A stretch of 64,000 nt of DNA from contig OU452208.1 of NCBI GenBank assembly GCA_911728435.2, positions 4,464,001 through 4,528,000 of the forward strand. Reading direction: 5' to 3'. Of the stretch, positions 58,401 to 64,000 are shown one piece after another. This DNA comes from Apoderus coryli. Its lineage: Eukaryota; Arthropoda; Insecta; Coleoptera; Attelabidae. Made by a program: the position numbers and the translations under genes. Every line of letters begins with the position of its first letter. The first letter of the stretch is position 1. The notes under the pieces are model-generated. The model was not told where the DNA came from. It ran no database searches and saw only the letters and a list, made by a program, of their open reading frames with translations.

Positions 58401-60902
58401 CCATGCCGAAATTGACAAGTATCTTGAAAGAGGCATCAATGCCGAAGGATCCGAATCATTATAAGACTGGGTTTTGGGGTAGAGCTCAGGTTGTGCATTA
58501 CGCGATGGCGTTGTTAGTTTCTTGGATGCATTGTAGTGAGGAAGCACGGCAAGGTCTGTTCGAGTCGCCGGATTTTAATGTTTGGTTGCCGAGATTGGTT
58601 TTGGAGGATCCTGAGCCAGCTGTTAGACGTGAGGTAAATTTTAATATGAAATCATAACTAGACCATTAGAGGCTCTATTCAATAAACGCTCAAATCTTGC
58701 AAGATAGCTCGCGTATGTCCCGTGCACAAGGGCAATGATGTCAACGAAATACTGAGCTATCGTCCGATATCAATTTTATCTAGCTTTTCGAAGGATTTTG
58801 AGATAGCCTTATATGACAAATTATTTATTCAAATAAAAAATCTAATAATACTCTGACCAGGGGTGACCAGGTAGACGCTATCTACACAGATTTCTCGAAG
58901 GCCTTCGATAGGTTGGACCATGGTATTATATTGAGTAATATGAAAGCACTAGGATTTAGTGCTACCCTTGTTCGATTCTTCATGTCCTATCTTCACGTAG
59001 CTTGTTGGTTAAATACAATGGCTTTAAATCTAGGGATTTTATAACTAAAAGTGGTGCCCCGCAGGGTAGTAACTTGGCTCTACTTATAATCTCAATTATC
59101 ATCATCAGCATTCACTCGCTAACGAGTATGACTTATTCCAACTCAGGGATTTCTGTTGTAAACTCTAAGATCGCTAAACAGACCGATCCTAGAGCCACAA
59201 ATTGCCACCAAACTGACATACCCAATCACCATCATTTTCCGGCTGTTGTAGGTGCGCTGCCACACTTCTTCATGTGCCTTGTACCGCTTTTGCTGCCCTC
59301 CCTGATTTCATGAGCCGACCTTTAGCTGTGGCTAAAGGATTCTCTTTGGAAGGAGTATAGTAGTTAAATTGTAAATCTATACAGGCTTTTAGAGTACTAA
59401 TTTAATATTTCTAGGTATGCTCTGCCATATACAGGCTCTGCCTTGGAACATCTGCTAATGGTGAGAGTATGGAGAGTATCCTAATAGCACCGATGCTAGC
59501 TAGATTGTTACAGTATCTAGAAAAGGCTGAAATTATGCAACCACCTCGGATGGAATCGATTCAGCCACAAGAGGAGGGTAAAGAACCTTATGGACCAGCC
59601 TGTCGAGATTACTTTTGGTAAGTTTTACCTTCGCCTCATCTACCTAGGAAAATAGTTACACTTGTTTTTAACAGGTTAGTCTCAAGGCTGATAGACAGCT
59701 TGCCGGATGATGTAGTGAAAGAAAGTTTAGAAGATCCTCAAAATTGTGCAGTAGATCTTAATGAATTATCATCGAAAATATCTCAATCGGTATTAGGACG
59801 AGACTATCTAGAAACACGTCATAGAACTGTGGAAGATGATGGACTTATAGGACTATTAAATCTATTAACTAATTTGATGAAGCATCGGCCTACGTGGCAG
59901 ACAAGTAAAGGTGGACAGGAGCTGTTAATCGAAGTAATTTTTGGATATATTGTAATAATTGTTTGACTGACGATTTTTTTGCTTTAAAGGTATTTAATTT
60001 TCTGTTTGCGTTACCAAATCCAAAGTTGCGACACGTGCCAAAATGTAAATCACCTAGATCTCGAAGTGCAGCATTTGATTTATTGACTGAATTAGTGAAG
60101 GGGTCGCCTGAGAACTATGCACTGTTACATGAGAAATTATTACAACAGCATGAACCAGGTAAACATCGTTTCACTTTATAGTATGACAGTTCGTTCATTA
60201 ACACAATTTTTAGGTCCCAACTCACCTTATCCATGGGACTACTGGCCCCACGAAGACGGTCGATCTGAATGCGGTTATGTAGGGTTAACAAATCTCGGCG
60301 CTACATGTTACATGGCATCCTGTATGCAACATCTGTACATGATGCCTCAAGCTAGAGCCTGTATATTAGCAGCTTCAACAACTGACTCCAAACACGAACA
60401 GATTCTTAAAGAGATGCAAAGGATGTTTGCCTATTTACTTGAGAGTGAACGTAAAGCGTACAATCCTAGAAGCTTCTGTAAGGTCTATACAATGGATCAT
60501 CAACCGTTAAATACTGCTGAACAGAAAGATATGGCGGAGTTTTTCATTGATCTCGTTAGTAAGTTAGAGGAAATGACACCGCCTTTAAAGGAGGTGGTGA
60601 AAACATTGTTCTGTGGTGTTATCAGTAATAATGTGGTATCACTTGATTGTGATCACGTGAGTAGAACGTTAGAAGAGTTCTATACTGTCAGATGTCAAGT
60701 GACAGATATGCGCAATTTGTACGAGTCCTTGGATGAAGTGACAGTGAAAGATACATTGGAAGGTGATAATATGTATACTTGTTCGCAGTGTGGTAAGAAA
60801 GTTAGAGCCGAGAAACGAGCTTGTTTCAAGAAACTGCCACAGATCTTGTGTTTTAACACGATGCGATATACTTTTAATATGCTGACGATGCTCAAAGAAA
60901 AG
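31494..60902 (+). CDS. puf: USP34/puffyeye-type ubiquitin carboxyl-terminal hydrolase, 5' part (runs off window)
   Basis: A giant C19 cysteine protease that removes ubiquitin from substrates; human USP34 acts in Wnt/axin control, and the fly protein affects Myc stability. Exons: 31494..31536, 31634..31730, 35818..36323, 37230..37364, 38319..39071, 39471..39716, 43343..43501, 45575..45877, 47154..47519, 49191..49467, 52766..53091, 56917..57127, 57382..58633, 59415..59617, 59675..59933, 59990..60158, 60214..60902. They give 1998 codons in phase, with the next donor at 60903. The start reads MCDACSDFLQLL, like human MCENCADLVEVL. Matching blocks include QCMCCYRDTKNLE, WAAAQLKHCS, SEKNMADFDGED, NTLLWDLLQDD, SIQYINSYYM and WDYWPHED. 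The catalytic Cys box NLGATCYMAS is at about residue 1800, and a zinc-type CSQCGKKV pair is near 1958-1961. The His box lies beyond the window. Exon 7 encodes an Asn run. Confidence 0.95.
32498..35777 (+). mobile_element. Decayed Ty3/gypsy-like LTR retrotransposon in USP34 intron 2
   Basis: Two end repeats: 32498-32705 and 35423-35777. Each starts TGTGGGATGAGTAATGA and ends GAGTGAGTTtACA, with the usual TG...CA borders. Between them, in many frames, are reverse-transcriptase blocks (YASPILLVKKKNGEERMRID, NKYFTSLDLASA, MAYLDDVLIPS), an RNase H-like KPVQYFSKATTKEERKYHLY and an integrase-like VICDNGSAFTSNRFTEFC with ANGQVERMNR. Stops and frameshifts run throughout; gag is not identifiable. The element is compact at 3.3 kb. 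Confidence 0.85.
35549..35615 (-). repeat. tRNA-like sequence inside the 3' end repeat
   Basis: On the - strand: TGGCGTCATTGAGAGACCG (A-box-like), then GGGTTCGAATCCCAGCTCTAGC, an excellent B box and T-arm. The 5' acceptor strand needed to pair with GCTCTAGC is missing, so it is more likely a tRNA-derived SINE or fragment than a working tRNA. It is absent from the shorter 5' end repeat. Confidence 0.55.
36330..36510 (+). repeat. Dispersed repeat, copy 1 of 3
   Basis: Contains CGCCAGGGAATTCGGGCGT, GTTTGTGAATTGTGTTTCACC and GCATATTGCCTGCTCACACT followed by AGATGTCGCCAAAA. Matching copies lie at about 41985-42110 (inverted) and 52195-52345 (direct). Confidence 0.75.
36655..37168. mobile_element. 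Inverted-repeat element with internal 174-bp tandem units, USP34 intron 3
   Basis: The edges carry GATGAGGTTCCAATTAAAAC at 36659-36678 and its exact complement at 37144-37163. Inside, units starting AAATTGCAGGT occur at 36679, 36853 and 37027, a period of 174 bp; the last is incomplete. Each full unit contains CGTTTCGGCAACGCATAATT and its complement, so it can fold on itself. No coding capacity. Confidence 0.82.
37365..38318. other. USP34 intron 4, nothing recognised
   Basis: A 954-bp AT-rich intron with no visible transposon protein. It may hold old unrecognisable repeats. Confidence 0.4.
39826..41119. mobile_element. 1.3-kb near-palindromic foldback element, USP34 intron 6
   Basis: The left arm (39826-40430) and right arm (40500-41119) are inverted copies along almost their whole length. 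Shared blocks include CCTTTTAAATGGTGTTTTCA, CGTTTTCGAGAATTTTTGAA, CACTACGACGTTTCGTTTTT, GGGACATGTTTCxGAGTCCCAGCT and ATCGCAACTATGGTGGAGTTAA. The centre carries a short direct repeat of TTGTTAAGGGCTCTGC. No protein-coding capacity. Confidence 0.88.
41120..41984. other. Unexplained stretch, GC-richer than its surroundings
   Basis: Part of this interval (about 41230-41480) has clearly more G and C than neighbouring introns (for example GGAGCTCGATCTGTGGGGAA, GCTCCGCGGGCAGTTCGTCC) but has no long open frame and no recognised family. It could be the 5' UTR of a retroelement. Confidence 0.35.
41985..42110 (-). repeat. Dispersed repeat, copy 2 of 3 (inverted)
   Basis: Carries TTTTGGCGACATCTAGTGTG, AGCAGGCAATATGCCCGGTG and CCCGAATTCCCTAGCGGGAG, the complement of the copies at 36330 and 52195. 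Confidence 0.75.
42125..42430 (+). mobile_element. LINE reverse-transcriptase fragment
   Basis: Short + strand open piece with LGTPQGSILGPLLFLLYIND and the catalytic YMYADDTTLLLY, followed by a thumb start. It breaks off against an opposing LINE. It resembles the copy at 53160-54715. Confidence 0.82.
42435..43250 (-). mobile_element. LINE reverse-transcriptase fragment
   Basis: A - strand frame of 240 codons (43223-42501) with RPIPILSNFAKIFESVLYDR, YTDFTKTFDRMDHGILMRKF, SGVPQGSNLGPLFFTLFIND and SDDLKLYS, where the first catalytic position reads S instead of A. It is close to the 11327-13110 copy, truncated at both ends, and ends about 90 bp before a USP34 exon. Confidence 0.85.
43600..43900 (-). 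mobile_element. DDE transposase C-terminal relic
   Basis: The - strand reads PPRSCDLTSLDYFLWG (43715-43800) with a stop just before it. This is the characteristic WPPRSxDLTPxDFFLWG block of a mariner/Tc1-like transposase group common in insects. The next residues also fit the family (VIGEIDPELWPN). No ends were located. Confidence 0.7.
43975..44610 (-). mobile_element. LINE RNase H domain fragment
   Basis: The - strand shows NRVNLMWVPRHSEIEGNERADW, the RNase H His/Asp end block. After a frame change it continues with GHCALRDHLEMG and DLPCRLCNGAVEPAYHVIFE, the usual cysteine-rich C-terminus of LINEs that carry RNase H. The reverse transcriptase is missing. Confidence 0.82.
44990..45245 (+). 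mobile_element. Mariner transposase C-terminal relic
   Basis: The + strand reads RDWLLHHDNAPANFVE, a stop, then FLAKHKITQLFEPLYSPNL, i.e. the second and third catalytic blocks (HHDNAPAH and YSPDLAP regions) of a mariner transposase, with decay in the aspartates. Confidence 0.75.
46080..46595 (+). mobile_element. RTE-like LINE 3' end, copy 1
   Basis: Ends with GTGTGTCGGTTTTGTGACAA, GAGTAATTCATACTCGTTAG and a GATGATGATGATG tail. The first segment encodes a degraded zinc-finger-like VCRFCDKD block. The upstream 350 bp matches no clear protein. Related ends lie at 55160 and 59095, both on the other strand. Confidence 0.65.
47634..49070 (+). mobile_element. Mariner-like element with both ends, split by a LINE
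   Basis: The left end (about 47634) reads ATACGAGGTGTGTGAATTAA followed by GTAATGAGACTGATTTTC. The right end, on the other strand, reads AGAGATGTGGTAAATTAAAT followed by AATGAAACTGATTTTTC. The transposase starts at 47824 (MSDINFEQRCAIRFCFRLGY), shifts frame near 47960, and stops being readable by about 48180. Its C-terminal end (HFGTLSNIQKAVSCLKAI, EFQDWYEE) resumes near 48890. Everything between is a LINE in opposite orientation. It lies in USP34 intron 9. Confidence 0.8.
48190..48870 (-). mobile_element. LINE fragment nested inside the mariner-like element
   Basis: The - strand has PGSHLGPLLLNLFINDIALL-type sequence near 48700, then DDFKC/CYLLPFAGACHSFGSL pieces and RAVRATHVFHEAYYRTNYVK, the C-terminal block of the LINE family at 20690-22110. 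The tail is the complement of TTTATTTATTTACGG at 48196. Confidence 0.75.
49528..49990 (-). mobile_element. LINE 3' UTR relic
   Basis: Begins on + with ATAATAATAATCATAGCATT and TATTCGCCCAACAG, the complement of a LINE tail like those at 11327 and 50086. No open frame. Confidence 0.5.
50086..51835 (-). mobile_element. LINE copy with most of the reverse transcriptase, USP34 intron 10
   Basis: Two - strand frames: 51779-51240 (NYRPISILSNFSKIFEIVIY, MQHGFMPQRSTVTNLAVF, YTDFAKAFDRISCVVLLKKL) and 51276-50308 (SGVPHGPLLFLIFINDLALD, LFFADDLKIFKSV, VRSKLEYCSVVWCPYY, IERVQRRFLKFL). One frameshift separates them at about 51260. The tail region at 50086-50110 is (AAT)n followed by CTTTATTGCTCAACAG. It is 5' truncated. 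Confidence 0.88.
52195..52345 (+). repeat. Dispersed repeat, copy 3 of 3
   Basis: GCCTCCCGCAAGGGATTCTA, GAACTGTGTTTCACCGGGCA and TAGATGTCGCCAAAA in the same order as at 36330-36510. Confidence 0.75.
53160..54715 (+). mobile_element. LINE copy with 322-codon reverse-transcriptase frame, USP34 intron 11
   Basis: The open frame at 53455-54423 contains [40 protein letters not shown], the catalytic CMYADDTSLVVH, WATSSRILGVTF and a C-terminal FIIQKRILRTMFRLPY. The preceding 200 bp holds frameshifted palm pieces. The tail is CTAATAAAGTTATTATTATT at 54688-54712. This is a Jockey/CR1-like family distinct from the one at 11327. Confidence 0.88.
55160..56000 (-). mobile_element. RTE-like LINE 3' half, copy 2
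   Basis: On the - strand from about 56000: QYADVILADTKEDLQ (catalytic region, second Asp changed), then NAFNRAYRSIGLELNVKK, NGERLKNIESFSCLGSILAA and CLSRILGIKWQDRRTN. The 3' end has a degraded zinc-finger-like CQFCDRAHN and GAGTAATTCATACTCGTTAG followed by GATGATGATGA. Scattered stops and shifts are present. Confidence 0.82.
56001..56790 (-). mobile_element. Jockey-like LINE reverse-transcriptase fragment joined to the RTE copy
   Basis: The - strand has a degraded [16 protein letters not shown] near 56700, LATRYHQRATDNSTDWCIKW, KSTPLLTRRR and TAKYLGMTLDKSLSWRLHIE, typical Jockey thumb sequence. The region 56000-56290 is less clear. It abuts the RTE piece, so one has inserted into, or recombined with, the other. 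Confidence 0.75.
58680..59090 (+). mobile_element. LINE reverse-transcriptase relic, interrupted
   Basis: The + strand reads [20 protein letters not shown] near 58870-58940 and, after a break, KSGAPQGSNLALL up to 59088, where an opposing RTE tail cuts it. Confidence 0.78.
59091..59360 (-). mobile_element. RTE-like LINE 3' end, copy 3
   Basis: On the - strand, GAxTAxxTCATACTCGTTAG, CGAGTGAATGCTGATGATGA and the preceding TCGGTCTGTTTAGCGATCTT match the ends at 46080-46595 and 55160. It is inserted into the LINE relic at 58680. Confidence 0.72.
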
Positions 60903-60947
60903 GTAAGCGAGTTAAGGTACTTAATATAGTTAATTGAAATTATTTAT

Positions 60948-61375
60948 ACAGGGTGTCCATAAAGTAACGGAAGGCAAGACAAATCTTTATTTATGTTTAG
61001 TAATTCATGTTTGTTTTAAATTGCAGTCCTTATTTTTTAGAGCTCTATTGAGTTGCTGCTGTCGTCCTGAGTACAACGGTATGCCACATGAGGGGGGTAA
61101 CATAAGGAAATTTTTGAGAAATTATAGGTTGTCCATTTACAACTACTTTCTTCATTCTAAATTACCTCTCTTCACAAGTAAATCAGTCTTTTTAAAGACT
61201 AATTACCTCTGTGCTTTTGGAACTTTCTTAAAATGGCAAATCACCTTAGCGAAGCCGATCGGATTACAATACTGATGATGGTCGATTACGGCGATCGAAA
61301 AAGATCTTATGATCAGGTTTGTGCTCTGTTGAATGAAACGCATTCTGATGGATATATTTCAACTAGCAGATTGGT
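60948..61375 (+). mobile_element. DDE transposon 5' fragment
   Basis: Begins CAGGGTGTCCATAAAGTAAC, a typical inverted-repeat end. From 61233 it reads MANHLSEADRITILMMVDYG and VCALLNET, the helix-turn-helix start of an insect mariner/Tc1-like transposase group. It is cut off near 61375 by a LINE tail. It starts just 45 bp after the USP34 donor at 60903. Confidence 0.75.
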
Positions 61376-62870
61376 TCAAGCATTTATTTATTTAAGATAC
61401 ACTGCCCAGACAGATAAATATTCCAATTAAAGGGCAGGACAGATTACAGTATATTAATATCTAACACTAAATTGATTTTATAAGAAATATATTCTCTAGA
61501 TATAAGATAAAGTTGCATTAAAAATATCAATTTGCTCGGACACAGAGTTACAAGTATTGCACATAAAATATAAAGAGGAACGCAATAACAAATTAGTACG
61601 CGGGACTGGAAAGTAAAATACGATTCCGTTATGACGTGTTCGTATATTTGGGACACAAAAAGGAATCAGTCTTAAAAACTCTGGACAGTCAAGAAGTCCA
61701 TTAATAATTTTAAAAAGTAAAACTAGAGCGCAAGATTTTCTACGAGTATTTAATGATACTAGATTAAAACGCTTTTGGAGAATATCATGAGGAAACCCAA
61801 TGGTTGGATAAACCCCATCAACCCGAAACCACAGCAACTTGGCATACATAGGATTCCATAGAACAGATGCATATTCCAGTTTAGATCTGACAAATGCGTT
61901 GAAAAGAACAATGAGTGTGTCAGGTGTCAGAAACTCTCTCGAATTGCACATAATAAAACCCAGAGATCTATAGGATGCTGAAATTATATTATTGTAATGA
62001 TTAGTAAAGCTCAGTTTACCATCAAACCAAACCCCTACATCTTTAAACTCATCACAAGTTATTAGTGGACTATTGAATAGAAGAAGAATATGAAAATTTT
62101 ACAGTGTTTACATTAAAACATATATCAATATTCAAATAAAGATTATTACGGACACACCACTCATAGACAACATTTAAATCGTCCTGAAAATGAGAACAAT
62201 CTTCAGTACTATTAATGACACAATATACTTTGAACTCGTCAGCATAAAATACCGGAACTATTTGTCAAGCCACCAGAAATATCATCGATAAAACACAGGT
62301 ACAACAATACTCCAAGGACAGAGCCCTGGGGAACACCAGATGACACTTTAAATTTTGCAGATCTAAATCCTCGAGATTCCACATACTGAAATCTATCCTT
62401 CAGATACGATTTCATAGCAGCAGGAAATTATAAGATAACCCATACCGGCACAGTTTACGCAATAGAATACTATGATCAAGTCTATCAAACGCTTTAGAAA
62501 AATCAGTGTAGATTACATCTACCTGGCCACCATTATCAAGTGCCTCAGCTAAAAACTGTGTTAGAACTAATAAATTCCTTGACGTAGAACGACGAGGACA
62601 AAAAGCCATGTTTAAACCGATGAAACTTGACGGCTAATATGGTTTATAATAATATCATGGAGCACACATTCAAAAACTTTAGAAACACCATACGTTGAGC
62701 GTCTGTCTTCCTTGAAATCGCGCTTCTATAACAAAGTTTGGATTGTCAGTGTTCCAAAATCTATGATTTTGCTTATTTGGTACTCTACTGGTTTATGAAG
62801 AAACTGTGGATCTTCGCCCATTCTCTGCAGCGTTTGCTTGCAAAATTGAACTCGTTTTCGCTTCTATTCA
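61376..62870 (-). mobile_element. LINE copy with broken reverse transcriptase
   Basis: The - strand shows [40 protein letters not shown] (62609-62412), then [10 protein letters not shown] near 62330, a decayed catalytic region near 62240 and CNSREFLTPDTLIVLFNAFV, VRSKLEYASVLWNPMY (61951-61496). The 3' tail lies at about 61380-61395. It is in a USP34 intron; the leftmost part of 62640-62870 is unclear. Confidence 0.82.
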
Positions 62871-62879
62871 GGAGGTAAT

Positions 62880-63998
62880 GGCTGCGTTGCTGGCATATTA
62901 TAGGGTGTGTAAGAATGTTTTATGATTCCTTTCTTACCTTTTCGAAAGAGCATCCTTATCTCTCATTGAAAGCTACTTAAAAAACCGCCAGCAAAGGGTT
63001 TGCTTTCAGGATTCCACTTCGGGCGTAAGGGTAGTCTCCCATGGAGTGCCACAGGGGTCGGTTCTAGGACCACTTCCGTTTATCGTTTACATTAATGATT
63101 TATATAATTATATGAAGCCTGTTAAATTGACTCTGTTTGCAGATGATACTAGCATTGTTACTAATGCTAGAACACTCGATCAGTTGCATCATATCACAAA
63201 GCAGACCTTGAAAAATGCTGAGCAGTGGTTTGCTGCCAATCACCTGCAACTAAATAATAGTAAAACCCAACAATTAATTATTTCAAACAACAACAATGCA
63301 ACGAAGGGTAAATCAGTAACTCTTCTTGGTGTGGTGATTGATGATTCTCTTAGCTGGTCTGATCATGTTGACACATTCGCTGTCAAACTTTCTAGATTGG
63401 TCTTTTTGATCCGTAGATTGTCTGTTCGTATTGACTTTGAGTGTTTGAGGATGTGTTATTTTTCTCTGTTTCATAGTCATTTCGAGAACACTGCCGTCCT
63501 CTTTTTATTCGATTCGGTGTTCTGCCCCTGCTTTGTGTGTACATCTTGGCAACTCTAACGGAGATTCATTCTAATGTGAATAATATTGAAAGGAGCTCGG
63601 ATTGTCACAGCTACGATACACGAAATAGAAACGATTTAAGGCCATCCTATTATAGACTAACCAAGTCAGTAAAAATACACTTAACTTACATTTATCTAAC
63701 TGGTCAGGGCGGTGCGTGCTAGACCTTTTAAAATTACAGTTTCAGCGTTTTTGCAAAGATACTGTTTCTATACCATTGATGAATATATGAAAACACCTTT
63801 TACCTAATGGATGCTTTGCGGATCCAGACTTCTGTGTACATTGTCATACTTGTTCATGTTATGTAGTGTTTGTTATTTAAGTTTGTTTTTTACAATGTAT
63901 TTGCTAAAATTTTTATATATGTTATTTATTTCTATATGATGAAATTTACTTTTTTTTGACGCAGCTTTGTAGAAAAAATAAATAAATAAATAGTTAGA
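62880..63998 (+). mobile_element. LINE copy with reverse-transcriptase frame and tail
   Basis: The + strand has [36 protein letters not shown], the catalytic LTLFADDTSIVT, KGKSVTLLGVVIDDSLSW and, after a break, DCHSYDTRNRNDLRPSYYRL, the usual C-terminal block. It ends AAATAAATAAATAAATAG at 63978-63995. It is 5' truncated and points toward the right edge. Confidence 0.85.
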
Positions 63999-64000
63999 CA

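Noticed and set aside
1..64000. A coordinated multi-gene system or cluster
   Set aside because: The four host genes act in DNA repair, lipid synthesis, the cytoskeleton and ubiquitin removal; nothing in order, spacing or strand suggests joint function.

Overview
The window reads as an AT-rich, transposon-laden insect nuclear genome. The genes have GT-AG introns, and their proteins match animal families closely. The spastin N-terminus matches what I recall of the fruit-fly protein, and the mariner, BEL/Pao and non-LTR (LINE) remnants are types common in insects. A beetle is possible, but the order cannot be fixed from the sequence alone.

Four conserved genes could be assembled by following splice sites and reading phase. 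(1) The 3' part of the DNA-damage sensor XPC/Rad4 runs on + from 3 to 11099 in 6 exons, with its 5' end outside the window. (2) A mitochondrial cardiolipin synthase lies on - from 17249 to 15093: 5 exons, complete, 333 residues. (3) The microtubule-severing ATPase spastin lies on + from 18763 to 25896: 9 exons, complete, 635 residues. (4) A very large ubiquitin protease of the USP34 / fly puffyeye type lies on + from 31494 to at least 60902: 17 exons, 1998 codons. It runs off the right edge partway through its catalytic domain. Cardiolipin synthase and spastin are head to head, 1.5 kb apart. The four genes share no pathway; this is an ordinary gene neighbourhood, not an operon or cluster.

Almost everything else is mobile DNA. 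Introns are either about 50-150 bp and clean, or 1-5 kb and filled with insertions. I count more than 15 broken non-LTR retrotransposon fragments on both strands, several nested in one another. There is also a degenerate LTR element with two recognisable end repeats in USP34 intron 2, and a BEL/Pao-type fragment in spastin intron 8. Mariner-like transposase remnants include one mariner with both ends, split by a LINE. tRNA-like SINE copies are present, together with several inverted-repeat elements without coding capacity.

The most unusual part is the spastin-USP34 intergenic region. There a small three-exon THAP-domain gene, broken by one frameshift, sits between two diverged inverted repeats of about 170-230 bp. 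This looks like a P-element-like transposon that keeps only its DNA-binding module. Also notable are two inverted-repeat elements whose interiors have expanded into tandem arrays (periods about 290 and 174 bp), and a 1.3-kb near-palindrome in a USP34 intron. All coordinates and translations were worked out by hand; no database or folding program was used.
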